Shown here piece after piece: positions 1 through 10,897 of a DNA stretch of 64,000 bases. The translations under genes and the position numbers were made by a program. The first letter of the stretch is position 1, and each line of letters starts with the position of its first letter. Origin of the DNA: Rhynchopus sp. YZ270_cl-10 (lineage: Eukaryota > Euglenozoa > Diplonemea > Diplonemida > Diplonemidae); assembly GCA_964035575.1 (NCBI GenBank), contig OZ037848.1, positions 930,001-994,000 on the forward strand. Direction: 5' to 3'. The notes beneath the pieces were generated by a model. The model had not been told where the DNA came from. It ran no database searches and was given only the letters and a program-made list of their open reading frames with translations.

Positions 1-903
1 CAACGCCCCCCCACGCAACCACCCTTGAATGAGGAATGCCTAGAAAGACACGCAGGTCATCAGCTTGCACTGATCACCGCTCCATCTCAAAGCAAGGGGG
101 TGTCAGATAACACTGCAGCCTGGTTGTGCCTGCCACTCTCCCCCCCAACAGCAGAACTCTCACATCGCCAAATCGATCATACATAATTGAGTATTATCTA
201 TGAGATGGATGAAAAAGTTTACTTGAAATACAAAACCCTTATGGACGGTGTACCTTGGTGCATGACCGGTGTACTGTGGACCCCCAACCATGCAGTCCGG
301 ATTGCCCATTACACAATCACACCAAGAGTGCCATGTTTTCATCACTGCCTCGATGACAGGATGTCACCAGAATGAGAGAGTGAGAGAGACACATAGAACA
401 CAGACAGATGTGGAGGAAGGGCGACACCACCCCTGTCAACCCTTTTCCATCCAATTCGGGCCTTTTTTTGCTGCACCCCCTTTCCCCCTCTGCCGCACAC
501 CCCCTCCCCTCCCCACCCACAACACAGCGCACCACAGCACACACGAGGCCACACAAGCCTTTTGCACTCCCTCCTCAACTACTTCCCGCCCCACCCCTAG
601 TACAGGTATACACATCCTATCGGTGCACCTTACGCAATGCCACAAGAGGGAAAGAGAGAGAGAGACATAACAGAGCACAAAGGGTTATGTAAGGTGTATG
701 TGTAATGCATGTCTGTGGTGTAGGGAGAGGGGATGGACGAGGTTTTTATTTTGAAGAGTAAATTACTAAAATGAAATTGTATCCTTTTTTTTGGTATTCA
801 CTTTGGCGTAGCTAGATAGTTCGGTTTTGAAGAGAAAAGAAAGTGTTGGTAGTGAGTATCAACAGGAATGCTGACACAATACTGTCTTCATAGTATATTT
901 CCT
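1..903. other. Intergenic, no gene seen
   Basis: The DNA is AT- and C-tract-rich and no reading frame looks coding. It holds one copy of dispersed repeat family 1 (219-330) and a short GA microsatellite near 645-667. It lies downstream of the minus-strand cyclase gene, so its right part probably contains that gene's 3' UTR. No polyadenylation signal could be identified. Confidence 0.5.
219..330 (+). repeat. Dispersed repeat family 1, copy 1
   Basis: Begins with the family hallmark ACTTGAAATACAAA, continues with GTGTACCTTGGTGCATGACC and ends after AACCATGCAGTCCG. The central CTCTCGTG box is degenerate in this copy. It has the same orientation as the other seven copies and lies about 570 bp downstream of the cyclase stop. 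Confidence 0.7.
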
Positions 904-3006
904 TCAAAACGAGCCGTACTCTCGTTGCGGCAGGACCTGGTACAACCCACGTGATTTGCCCTCAGCCTGCAGCGCAGACTTCAACGCAGCAGGAAGCACA
1001 GTCCCCAAAGGAGGTTCGTACAAACACTGCCTCCCCCCCCGTGCCGTGTCGCACAGCGCCCAGCTCCGGTACACAGTCTGCCCCATCACAGTCACAAAGC
1101 GTTGCTTGCGAGCGCCAACATCTCCGGGTTGCACTGCACCCGTCACAAGCCCTGCTCCGGACAGCACTGCAGAACCCAAAAGGCGTTGTGCAAAGCGCAC
1201 TGCGTTCTCTGTGTGGGCAGGTGCCGGGCGGGTCAGGTTCCACCCAACAAAGGCACGGCTCCCGAGCAGGGTCACCAAGGTCCCACCGTTCTGGTCCAGG
1301 GCGACTGTGAGTGTGGAGAGGCCCACGCTCAGGTTGCGGAGTGACGTATGGTCACATTCCTCGTCTCCAGCAAGATGCACAGTGCCCACAGTTGCGTCTG
1401 TGGGAAGTGTCGAAGCTTTGGTGTTATCCGAAACTGAACCTGAGTTGGATCTCAAACTGAGGGAAGCCTCGAATTCACGAACGGACGCCCACTTCAGCAC
1501 GACAGGTTCTTCGAGGGGAGTCTGTCTTCGTCCCGCAAGTGACAAAGGCCACACACAGCAAATAACCGTTTGCCCAGACACACCCTTCAAGTCCAGTGCC
1601 TCCGCCTGCCCAACAACAGCAGAGCAAGACCGGCACGCAGATGTGTACAGGTCGGAAGGCACAGCAACAGCACCAGGCTTGCATGTGCTCTCAAGGCGGG
1701 CAGCAACGTTCACTGTGTGGCCAAAATAGTCTGTCCGTCCCGTCAGTGCGTTCTGTTCGATAGTCACAGGGCCGGTGTTCACACCAATGCGCACAGTCAG
1801 TCCCCCCCAAAGTGAGCCCTGTTCAGCACAGATTGATGCATCTTCGAGGAGTGAAGCAGGCCATGAAGCACCACGCAGGAGTTCGTGCACACTCAGGCCG
1901 AAGTTCACTCCGTCCTGTGTTGATGTGAAGGCAATCATGAAGGCATCGCCGATTGTTTTGACTTCGTACCCACCAAACACCTGCATCACCTCTCGTATCA
2001 CAGTGTTGTGTATCTTCAGCCCAGCACGCATCCCATCAGGTGCATGTTCCCAGATCAATGTTGAGGAACGGATGTCTGTGAACACAATTGTTGCTGTCTC
2101 GCTGGTTAGCCCGGGTGCTATCACACCCTGCTGGTCCCTGCCACCATCCTCCTCCAGCTCCATCTCCTCAAACAGCGCAGCAGGGAGGTAGGGCTTGTAG
2201 CGGCGAAGGTTCTGCTCCATTGTCTGCAGCGTCTCGTACATCTCCTCCGGCAGCTCTGAGCCACGTGCCGCAAGCATCCGTGCCACACCTTCCACGTCGT
2301 ACTTTGCGAGCAGCAACGCAATCTCCTGCACAGCGTTGATCGTCCGCTCCATCGATGCCTGCTCCTTCAGCACGTCACGTGCGAAACTACGTGTCACGAT
2401 GAAGTCAATCACAAACACACCGACAGCTGTGACCGCGACGACAGAAGGGAAGGGCCTTGTACATGGAATCGTATCACAGCGAAAACGCCGATTCATTAAA
2501 TCCCGCCTTCCGTACTCACCGTCCTGTGGCGGCAATCCAGGCAGGTCGAACAGACCAAACCTGAAGCTCTCCTCAACACCAAGCAGCATCAACCACATGA
2601 CTATGACACCCACAAGACCTAAACTGTACCGTGTGGGCACCTGCATCACAAGCAACATATCGACAATGAGGACTAGGATGGGCCAGAAAGCCAGGCTAAG
2701 TACTCGTCCATTCAAGTCCCAGAGGAAGACACCACTGGTGGCCACGTACAACGTGCCCACCACCATCCCTGTGGTAAGGGGCACCCTACACAGCACTGCA
2801 CACATGGCAGCGCTGAGCGCAAGAATAACCATCGCAGTCCCAACGCAAGCCATGGGGTAGGATAGTTGCTCGGGTAAGGAGCAGAGAAAGGACACAGTTG
2901 CGGAGACCAGCCCAGCACAGACGAAGGCAAAGAAGTTTGTACGCAGCTCCGTCCCCTTCTTGTCCAGTGTCCCATCCAAGGACAACACGCAATCGAGACA
3001 CTTCAT
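904..3006 (-). CDS. Membrane adenylate cyclase, class III
   Basis: The product is a 700-residue protein that should make cAMP from ATP at a membrane. Hydrophobic segments occupy about residues 22-145 (several helices) and 187-205, followed by a linker helix ending NLRRYKPYLP (266-275). The class III catalytic domain spans about 303-485. Metal-binding aspartates are D311 (VFTDIRSS) and D354 (TIGDAF), the adenine-selecting pair is K350 and D426, and transition-state residues are N433 and R437 in NVAAR. One chain carries all of these, so it can work as a homodimer. Residues 550-690 look like a second, degenerate cyclase-type domain without metal aspartates, perhaps regulatory. The start is ATG at 3006, 15 nt below an acceptor-like CAG. 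A GGTGAGT at about 2518 and a CAG at about 2432 could bound an in-frame intron (residues about 163-192), so part of the last hydrophobic segment is uncertain. Confidence 0.9.
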   Translation of the reverse strand: MKCLDCVLSLDGTLDKKGTELRTNFFAFVCAGLVSATVSFLCSLPEQLSYPMACVGTAMVILALSAAMCAVLCRVPLTTGMVVGTLYVATSGVFLWDLNGRVLSLAFWPILVLIVDMLLVMQVPTRYSLGLVGVIVMWLMLLGVEESFRFGLFDLPGLPPQDGEYGRRDLMNRRFRCDTIPCTRPFPSVVAVTAVGVFVIDFIVTRSFARDVLKEQASMERTINAVQEIALLLAKYDVEGVARMLAARGSELPEEMYETLQTMEQNLRRYKPYLPAALFEEMELEEDGGRDQQGVIAPGLTSETATIVFTDIRSSTLIWEHAPDGMRAGLKIHNTVIREVMQVFGGYEVKTIGDAFMIAFTSTQDGVNFGLSVHELLRGASWPASLLEDASICAEQGSLWGGLTVRIGVNTGPVTIEQNALTGRTDYFGHTVNVAARLESTCKPGAVAVPSDLYTSACRSCSAVVGQAEALDLKGVSGQTVICCVWPLSLAGRRQTPLEEPVVLKWASVREFEASLSLRSNSGSVSDNTKASTLPTDATVGTVHLAGDEECDHTSLRNLSVGLSTLTVALDQNGGTLVTLLGSRAFVGWNLTRPAPAHTENAVRFAQRLLGSAVLSGAGLVTGAVQPGDVGARKQRFVTVMGQTVYRSWALCDTARGGRQCLYEPPLGTVLPAALKSALQAEGKSRGLYQVLPQREYGSF

Positions 3007-3663
3007 CCTACACCCTTATCCCTGTGTAAATGAGCTGTTTTGTGGTGCATCTTTGTTCGCGAACTCGGTCATATCCCTACTATTGAGCCTTCATTGAAGC
3101 ACACAAAGTCGTAGGTATCGACAACGGGGTTTGAAGAAAAGACTTTGTTTGATTATAGACTAGTATCACTCACATAGAATGGAGTGCACTTTGCCGTAGG
3201 TGTCATAATCCTTTTTCGATTTTGTTTTGAGTTTGGGGATTTTGTGACAACGTTCGGAGAAAAGAGAACAACAGCGCTGCCCCATATTGCCCTACACCTC
3301 CAAAAACCCCCCCACATTGACAGTCTCTCCCCACGGTGGTGTGGGTGGTGGCGGTGCAGACTTTGGAGGAATCATCTCATCGGAATGAACAGAAAAGCTG
3401 AATGTGGGTCCTTTTTTGGTTAAAAATTTTTAGATCCCCCGTAGAGTAGCTAGAAGAAGACCCCCCTCTCGTTGGTGGCAGTGTAAAGCTTGCCACCCTT
3501 TTTTAATTTGAATCAACCGCCTCCCACTCCGCAGTAAGTACACGGCAACCTTGCCATGGTAACAAGCAAAGTAACAGGACTTTCCTTTTTCTACGACCAA
3601 TAGCATTTTCCCCCAAGGTGCTCTTTTGGTACGCTATTGAGGTTCGCGTTCGTTCTGCCGACT
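3007..3663. other. Intergenic, no gene seen
   Basis: Spacer between the cyclase start and the 3' end of the TPR-like gene. The 5' UTR of the cyclase should lie at 3007-3024, below an acceptor-like CAG. I see no repeat family member and no coding-like frame here. Confidence 0.5.
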
Positions 3664-4630
3664 TCACAACAACACACCCGCCCTCTGCCCGCGACCCTTC
3701 CCAGTCGCCTCCACAGCCTCGTACGCTTTCATCAACGCAGTGTGCTCCGCTGTCTGACACGTCTCGCTCCCGTCTAGTGCCTCTCTGATGCCCTTCAAAC
3801 CCATCTGTGCAGGTGCGTCTACAGCACCTGGGGTGGGGATCTTTTCACGTAGCGCGCACGCCTTGATTGCGTAGTCCAATGCCTGTTGGGGGTAGGTGGG
3901 GAGAGCAAGTGGTGATGTTGGGTGTGGTTGAAGAGATTTAGATTGGGTGTTATAAAAGGATGAAAGAAAAAAAATGAATTGGGACATCCTCACAGATTTC
4001 ATTAAGTTGCTCTGGGCCTGCGAGGGCACACAAAAAGATGATGCATATCACATTACACATCTCTCAACACACCATAGTCGGGTTGCGATTTTCAAGGAAC
4101 ATCTGCGACAACGCAACGAAGTGCTTGCACTGCACCTCCGAGAGGCTTGCACCCCCTACCCTCCCCTCCTCCCCCCCCTCCCCCGCCTGCACACAACAGA
4201 GCAGGCTGCCTTCATAGCAAAACTTCTCAAGCTGCAGCATTGAGAGCGAGCGTTTTGTGTCCCCTAGCGTGCGGTAGATGGTACCTGCTGTGTGGAGACA
4301 GTCGCGGAAGACCTGGCTGTGGAGGAGTTTGTTTTCATCGGTTGCCCCGCGGACGACACTCAGAAGCGCACGCAGCGCGCCTTTGTGGTCCCCTTCTGAC
4401 ACCATCCGTTCTGCCGTACTCAAAGATGCTACCGCCACCTTCTCTGTGACCATCTGTGTGGAGCGTCCCTCTGTCCTCGCCCGATGTACAACCAAAACAA
4501 CCACCCCCAAAGAGACCAAGCACGTCAGCATGAACCCCGGGGTCACCACACTGTAACTCACCCAATCAAGCCAGAGAATGAGGGAGAGGTACCAAGAGCG
4601 GTCTGATGGGGTGTCCAATACGTTTATCAT
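3664..4630 (-). CDS. Membrane protein with TPR-like helices, 3 exons (tentative)
   Basis: The predicted protein is 266 residues, from exons 4630-4073, 3994-4017 (a 24 nt micro-exon) and 3882-3664. Donors are GTGTGT and GTGAGG and acceptors CTCGCAG and CCAACAG; all phases are 0. Residues about 15-50 form one or two hydrophobic segments (LILWLDW and the stretch up to VVLVVHRA). After this come helical pairs resembling tetratricopeptide repeats: EGDHKGALRALLSVVRG, HTAGTIYRTLGDTKRSLSML and KHFVALSQMFLENRN, then ALDYAIKACALREK in the last exon. TPRs usually bind protein partners; none can be named. The only suitable ATG is at 4630, since the longer open frame upstream begins without ATG. The Gly/Glu-rich stretch before KHFVALSQ (about 4140-4200) may be a further intron. 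The non-GTAT donors make this gene model weaker than the others. Confidence 0.6.
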
Positions 4631-4688
4631 TAGAGAGGGGGAGTTTGTTTTTGTTTTTGCTACTCTGTTTGTTTTGTATTGTATTTCA

Positions 4689-4712
4689 TTAGTATCCAAT
4701 ACGAGTTATCAT
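4689..4712 (-). other. Short upstream ORF from a duplicated start region
   Basis: Seven codons (MITRIGY) and a stop, lying 59 nt upstream of the TPR-like gene's ATG. It exists because about 28 bp around the true start (near 4613-4640) are repeated with small changes at 4694-4722, so the ATGATAA context occurs twice. It could lower translation of the main frame if it is in the mature leader. Confidence 0.4.
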
Positions 4713-5042
4713 TAGGAGGGGAGGGAGAGAAAGAGAGAAGAGAAGAGAAGAGAGAAACGGTGTGATTAGTGCAATTTTTGACACTTATTTTTGGAGTGTT
4801 TGTTGGGGTATTATAAAGCTATTGGGAGGTTGGATGGGGGTAAGGAAGTTGGTAAAAAATGGCCTTTATTTTGTTTCTTTATTTGAAAAAGGGAAAAAAA
4901 TCTTTGTCGTAAGATTTCGTGGTGACACACATCCCGGAGGTGTGTTTCCACCTTATTTCTAATGAAGGGATATGACTCCCCCAACCCACCCCATATATCT
5001 AACATAACAATGTGCAAGAAAGGGAGAAAAAAAATTTAATGA

Positions 5043-5070
5043 GATGAACCTGAGCCTCTCGTGTCTTAGG
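5043..5070 (+). repeat. Dispersed repeat family 2 copy
   Basis: Matches GATGAACC-GAGCCTCTCGTG-CTTAG. Better copies can fold as CTAAGC, a CTCTCGT loop, and GCTTAG. Other copies lie at 11363-11392, 28564-28595, 31648-31680, 37257-37291 and 37669-37699, all in the same orientation. Confidence 0.55.
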
Positions 5071-5180
5071 TTTTTTGCCTTTTGGAGGAAAAGAAACATA
5101 AACACTGTTGCAGAAGGAAAGAACGAGGTAAAACGGGAGTTGTAGTTGCTGATGCAGGCACACCTCCGACTGACCCACTA

Positions 5181-5243
5181 ATGCCAGCCATCCGGAATGA
5201 AAGCATAAAGTAGCCTGCGAAAAAAGAACAACCCCTGTGTTCA
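5181..5243 (+). repeat. Dispersed repeat family 6, copy 1
   Basis: About 60 bp shared with 7063-7130: both contain CCAGCCATCC or its near match, GAATGAAAGCATAAAGTAG and AACAACCCCTGTGTTC. Function unknown. Confidence 0.65.
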
Positions 5244-5426
5244 TGTACGGGGGTTTGGTTATTACTGAATAAGTCTAAATGAGTAACACAGTTCGTGTAC
5301 AGAGTGGGGAAGGAGGGGAGGGGGGAATTCCCGGGAGAGAAACTGAAAGAATAATTTAAGATGAGAAAGCCTCTCCCACGGGGCTTGGTTCACCTTTTTT
5401 TTAACACACAAAAAAAAAAAAATAAT

Positions 5427-5476
5427 TTGACTTGAAATACAAAAAACCCTCTCGTGAACAGTTTTGGCAATGACCG
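5427..5476 (+). repeat. Family 1 copy 2, left part (split by a transposon)
   Basis: The hallmark TTGACTTGAAATACAAA and CCCTCTCGTGAACAG are present. The copy is cut by the palindromic element at 5488-6726, and its remainder (ACATCCATTTCGAGGTTGAA) resumes at about 6738-6772, matching the 3' part of intact copies. So the transposon came after this copy. Confidence 0.8.
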
Positions 5477-5487
5477 GACCCCCCCCG

Positions 5488-6726
5488 TAGGGGGAGCCAC
5501 CAAGGGCGTTTTGCTGTCCAAAACCCATTTTTTTGAAATTTGGGTGAAGAAACCCACTAAAATGGGCGTACCTGGCCGCAAATCGCCCTGGGGATCACCC
5601 ATATATCCCAATAAACCACCTGACGACCTTCACAGAGCATTTCTTGTCCCAAAAAAATCGATTTTTTGTGAAAAAACACCCCAAAATTGCGTAACGCTTG
5701 CGTAACGCTTAGTGACCAAAATTTAACACTTGCCAAGAAATTTCTCCAATCAGACAAAAATCCTTCTAAACACCCGAAAAACACCTCAGTCCACATCCGC
5801 TGGGGTCCCAGGGTGGAAATGTATAGTTTTTGCAGCTTTTAGGGGTCCTGGGAGGGTCCCAGGCGTATTCATGAGGGACGGAACCGCTTATAATGCCCGA
5901 AATTACCTCTTTTTTAGGGTGCTTTTTCACCTTAAAAATTCAAAAAAAAGTGCTCAGACAATCACAGAAGTGTAAAAACCCCCTCGGAACTACTCGCCAG
6001 ACCCCCTGCGGGGTGGAGAATCATATTTGCGATCACTTTTTGGGCCATTTTGCCCAAAATAACCTCATGTTACACTTATGTTACACTTGTCCCAAAATGG
6101 GGTATTTTGGGACAAGTGGGACAAAAGTGGGACACGGGGTTATTTTGGGCAAAATGGCCCAAAAAGTGATCGCAAATATGATTCTCCACCCCGCAGGGGG
6201 TCTGGCGAGTAGTTCCGAGGGGGTTTTTACACTTCTGTGATTGTCTGAGCACTTTTTTTTGAATTTTTAAGGTGAAAAAGTGCCCTAAAAAAGAGGTAAT
6301 TTCGGGCATTATAAGCGGTTCCGTCCCTCATGAATACGCCTGGGACCCTCCCAGGACCCCTAAAAGCTGCAAAAACTATACATTTCCACCCTGGGACCCC
6401 AGCGGATGTGGACTGAGGTGTTTTTCGGGTGTTTAGAAGGATTTTTGTCTGATTGGAGAAATTTCTTGGCAAGTGTTAAATTTTGGTCACTAAGCGTTAC
6501 GCAAGCGTTACGCAATTTTGGGGTGTTTTTTCACAAAAAATCGATTTTTTTGGGACAAGAAATGCTCTATGAAGGTCGTCAGGTGGTTTATTGGGATATA
6601 TGGGTGATCCCCAGGGCGATTTGCGGCCAGGTACGCCCATTTTAGTGGGTTTCTTCACCCAAATTTCAAAAAAATGGGTTTCGGACAGCAAATCCTTAAG
6701 GATTTCCTTATACGTGGCTCCCCCTA
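5488..6726. mobile_element. Palindromic (foldback) DNA transposon, MULE-like
   Basis: A 1239 bp element that is a near-perfect inverted repeat of itself, with arms of about 600 bp and a centre near 6100. The ends are TAGGGGGAGCCAC and its complement. It is flanked by perfect 11 bp direct repeats GACCCCCCCCG at 5477-5487 and 6727-6737. No transposase frame is present: the open frames in the two arms are mirror copies of each other and are explained by the palindrome. Long terminal inverted repeats with a 9-11 bp duplication fit the Mutator superfamily; the superfamily call is inference. The two arms differ near the tips (one has a 20-odd bp insert around CTTAAGGATTTCC). Confidence 0.85.
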
Positions 6727-6772
6727 GACCCCCCCCGGTCCTACATCCATTTCGAGGTTGAATCTGAAGAAC

Positions 6773-7446
6773 AAAGGAGGGGATGAGTGGGTGGACCGGG
6801 TGACAGTTCAACCACAATAGGTGAGGAGGGAAGGTAGGGGGGGGTGAGGAGGGCCCTGCGAGAGAGGGAGAGGGAGGAATACAGCGTGTCCAAAGTGATG
6901 AGAAAAAAAGGGGACTCAATAAAAAAAATGGTAGTTGGAAAAAGTGCAGAACACCTCTGTGGACGCCGCTACCAATTTAAAAAATATTTGGATATCTAAA
7001 GATGTACAGAAGGAAAGTCTGGCAAAGAGTAAGGAGCTGAAAAATTTTCAACTCTGACAGTCAACGTCAGCCATCCGAATGAAAGCATAAAGTAGTCTGC
7101 GGAATAAAAAGAACAACCCCTGTGTTCGTGCCTGACAGACTCCGGAAAAGTCAAAAAAAAATTCAGCGGTCATTTCAGACTCTGCCGTATTTCCCTCTGT
7201 GAAAAATGTACAGCTTTTCCCAGCAGTGCGAAACCGCAAAATTCCTGGGGGGAAAAAAATCCCGAAATCGCATCTATTTTCAGAATCAGGCTGCGACGCT
7301 GGGAAAAGACTGAAAATGTATTTTTAAAAAAGGGGGATAAAGTTGATGTAAGGTGCTGACACACCCTCATGGATGCAGGCAAATTAGTAACAAATTATAT
7401 AGGGAGAAGATACAAACCTTGCAGAGAAAGAAAGGAAGGGACCCGC
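6773..7446. other. Intergenic with repeat remnants
   Basis: Contains a family 6 copy (7063-7130) and a family-4-like box (GTGCAGAACACCTC, near 6944). No coding-like frame is seen. The right end adjoins the tentative last exon of the His/Gly-rich gene. Confidence 0.45.
7063..7130 (+). repeat. Dispersed repeat family 6, copy 2
   Basis: Second copy of the block at 5181-5243, sharing GAATGAAAGCATAAAGTAG and AACAACCCCTGTGTTC in the same order and orientation. Confidence 0.65.
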
Positions 7447-9281
7447 TCAGTTTTGCTGAGCATAATCTTGGCAGATATCCCTTTTGTACAAACACAACAA
7501 TACATGACACATACTGAGCAATGTTCTGCTCGACACGACCCACATTTGCTTTTCAAACACACACAACATCACATCATTTGCCCCTACCCGTCTAGGCCAT
7601 GTAGCAAATACCCGCCCCTCTCTGGGGGTCCCACACCCCGCCTACATACGGCGACTGTTCATCAACGGGAACGGTGCCAACTCCCTACGGCCACTGGGCA
7701 GGAGCCCCAACGGACGCTCAAAGCACTCTTCTTCGTGTCCAGCTTTGCCCTGTTAGATGAGACAATTTGGAGGGTTTTTTGTTGACAAAATGTTGACAAC
7801 GAAAAAAACATCCCGAAGAGGCGGGGCTCGTGACTACTATAAAAGAAAAAGAGAAAAGTTACATAAGATTACCCCAAGTCTCATGTGCTTAGTCACCTTG
7901 ATCACATTCGTTATCAGCATCAGCTTCGCGGGATTCCATAAGTGTTGTCACGAATGATGTCTTTTCCCAGCAAAAAAAGAGAAGTTGAAAATGATGCAAA
8001 CGCCTCACCGACACCGTGGGAGGACGCACTACGAGGTACTAAAAATGTTGGAAATAAAATCGTAACGCACACGCTCCCGTGGATTCTATTAATAAGTGTT
8101 CGCAACTGTGCGGTATTCCACAAAGGACATTACCAAGGGGATAATGTCCCCCCAGCCTCAGTTCACAATTTTGGCGCCGTACGATTGTGCAAAAAAATAT
8201 ACTATACCTCGTCCCTCCTCGTCGTCAGCCTGCACACATCCACTATCGCATTCCCCCTCTCTTGGTGTCTAGACAAGGCTAGCTGCATCTCTTGCGCCAG
8301 CTGCTTCTTCTTCGGCCTTGCTCCACCTACGCTCAACCCTCCTCCTCCTCCCCCTCCCCCTCCACCACCTACCCTAGCAAACGGATCCAACGCACTCAAA
8401 TGCTCTAGATGAGCTGTCAACTCCACCTCCCTCCGCACCCCTGCTACTGCAGACACAACCGGTTTTGCTTTTCTCTTCGCCTTTCCGGCTTCACGAAGAT
8501 CCAAATTCCTTGTATATGTCCCCATTCTTGGAGACGTAGGCGATCTTTCTCTGTCACTCTGCACTTCAGATGGCAATCCAAGCAATACACCATGCGTTTG
8601 GGTCTGATCTGAGTATCGATCCTGAAGGGAGCCTATTGGGAGTTCCGCTCTAACCTCTGTTTGAAATATTGTGTGAGACGCAGGCTGAAGTTGTGGAGGC
8701 ATTTGTGGTGGACGTACAGTACTGTCCCGATCAGAACCCTCAGCAGAGATAGGCTGCATGAACGCATCCATCGCACGCTCCAACTGAGCGGTGTAGTTCG
8801 GACTCCGAGGATCCTGCATCCTCCTATTCTGTGGCTGCTCAAAATGCTGCAAATTCTGTCCATTAGTTCTATACCCCGACCTTGACCCTTCATAAAACCC
8901 CCCAAAATCGTTTGCAGGGCGGAGTTGGGTGCTTCCACTTCCCCTCCTCCCTCCTCCTCTTCCCTCAAATTCTGTCCTACGTACCTGAGATTCCCCTCTC
9001 ATAATCAGATTAGGATCAGAAATAGGTGGCGAAGGGGACGGTGACCGGGAGGATGTCGAGGAGAGATGTGGGTGGTGATGGTGATGATGGTGGTGATGAT
9101 GGTGTGCATGGTACCCTGCAGACGGTTGGGATGATGCAGTAGAAGTAAACGCGGCAGGGTGCTCCTCACGACCCGCTGTTCGCTGTGCAGGTAGACTCAC
9201 CCCGGCAAGCTCCTTCAAACTCCGTATAGTTTCCATCGCCGTTTTTATATCCTCTTTTAACACAGCATCATGGTGGGACAT
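7447..9281 (-). CDS. His/Gly-rich low-complexity protein, probably multi-exon
   Basis: The main exon runs from ATG 9281 to about 8206 and encodes about 358 residues. The upstream frame opens with TTG, so the ATG at MSHHDAV is chosen. Features in order: a helical start (EDIKTAMETIRSLKELAG), a His run (about 11 residues) after GYHAH, Ser/Pro-rich linkers, a Gly run near the end of the exon, and a basic PKKKQLAQEMQLALSRHQERG helix. No known domain is recognised. The exon runs into GAG|GTATAG, a GTAT donor whose second in-frame codon is a stop. A matching acceptor (CTAACAG) and donor (GTATGT) bound a phase-compatible exon at 7650-7749 (GKAGHEEECFERPLGLLP...). A possible last exon runs from about 7588 to the TGA at 7447 and is less sure. 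Function unknown. Confidence 0.6.
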
Positions 9282-10789
9282 CGCAGAGAAATAAAGAGGG
9301 GGATTTTGCTTCAAGAAGGAACGTCACTCAAGAAGATGGGGTGCTGGGGAAAGGGGGAGTGAGGTGCGGTTCTGAAGTGTAGAAGTTTTTTTGGTTTTTT
9401 TATGATGTTTGGTATATTTTGTTGGAGGATCGCGGGCCTTTTTTTTTTGCAAAATCTAACATTTTGTCACTCTATTTGAGGGAATGGGGAAGGCGAGGGG
9501 GGATTTGGGGAGGAGGGAAGAAGAAAGGGGGGAAAATTTGAGTTGGTATGCATTCCACCACCCTTCTCATGGATTGCCATTTTATTGCGGCAATAGCAAA
9601 ATTGCACAATATTTTAGAAATGCTACGCAATATAGCTATTGAGATGTGCATTGTGTATTATGATTAGACAAACATCACAATACAGCCACCAAACTCATCC
9701 CTTTAGATTGGAAAAAAGGAGGGGGTAGAAACCCTCCTAAAAAAAAAGGATTTTTTTTTTCTAACAAACGGGGAAGGGAACGTATTGACACTTTGGTTGT
9801 ATAAACGAAGGGGGTAAATTCTAAAAGAAATAATTATTGTAACACACTGACATCTAGAGGGGGGTGTGGAAGGAGGAGATGGGGAGATGGAGGGGGGTTT
9901 GATAAATTGTGTCAAATCCTGATAAAGCAGAGCCGCATATATGGCCAAGCAAATGAAAATGAAAGGTGCTAAAAACGCGGCCTAGTCGAGCACATGCACA
10001 GGGCGGGAGTTCGAAGTGTTCCGCATAACAAACGGATCAAACTAGAACACACACCTATTTATACCCCAGCCATAAATGGCCACTATTATTTCGTAGCAGG
10101 GTCCCTGTAAATCATGGCTCAGCTCGCCCACGGTTCGCGCACTTGCCATCCACACAAAATTTGAAAGAAAAAAAAATTGCAGGTGGGCAACTCTTTCCCA
10201 AAGGGAAAATATTTTTCAAAAAAAAAATGTGCAAAACACCTCATCGATAGTGAGCATAATCCACCACATGGAAAACAGAGAATATCCCATAGATGAGCGA
10301 CTTAGTGGTTAAGTGGATTAACCCACAAGGCAACAGGACGGATTGAGGGAGGGGTAGGAGGGGGGGAAGGGGATTGTTTAACAATATAAAAGCACTTCAG
10401 CAAACGCGCATGTACACACTTAGCATTCTCTTCAGTTTCCTTGATGATATGGTGTGGTCGAGCCCAAAGAAATAAACACTTTTTTTTGGGAAAATAAGCC
10501 GACAATTCTGTCGAGGAAAAATAACTGGGTGTCAGCCACACCATGGTTACAAATTTTAAAAAGGCGTTTTTGGGAGCGATTAGAACCCGGAGGAGAGAGA
10601 GAGAGAGAGCCTTTTTTTTTGTAATTTCGTCAATTTGATGTATTAGTGTAGCTGCCAAAAAGACAGTCTTCACTGAAAATATGCACACTCCACATCTGTT
10701 CTGGTGCATGACGCTGTAACAAAAGCATTTTTTTTCCTTGAGATGCTATATGATATACATGATGTTGTGACACTTTTTTTGAAAACTTA

Positions 10790-10830
10790 GTTTTGTATTA
10801 GTGTAGACACCCGAGGATGAGCTCCACTAT
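10790..10830 (+). repeat. Dispersed repeat family 3 copy
   Basis: Shares TGTATTAGTGTAGACACCCG and AGGATGAGCTCCACT with copies at 27726-27760 and 37159-37193. AGTG.AG and CT.CACT at the two ends can pair, so a small RNA hairpin is possible. All three copies have the same orientation. Confidence 0.65.
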
Positions 10831-10854
10831 GCTTTTGTTCACACAAAACAAAGT

Positions 10855-10897
10855 TTGACTTGAAATACAACAGCCCGCTCGTGAGCAGTGTACCTTA
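10855..10897 (+). repeat. Family 1 copy 3 (truncated)
   Basis: TTTGACTTGAAATACAA then CCCGCTCGTGAGCAGTGTAC. The 3' half of the family is missing. Confidence 0.65.

Larger units (their letters stand above)
4631..5426. other. Intergenic with short dispersed repeats
   Basis: Holds a GA-rich tract (about 4722-4756), a family 2 copy (5043-5070) and a family 6 copy (5181-5243). No coding-like frame is seen. The first part should contain the promoter and leader of the TPR-like gene. Confidence 0.5.

Noticed and set aside
5730-6472. Matching 81-residue ORFs on opposite strands
   Set aside because: They are mirror images produced by the palindromic transposon, not two genes.
9960-10025. tRNA-like block (GGCGGGAGTTCGAAG resembles a T arm)
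   Set aside because: No acceptor stem, D arm or anticodon arm can be drawn, and related blocks near 24258 and 37403 do not keep the T-arm-like part. It is a dispersed repeat (family 7).
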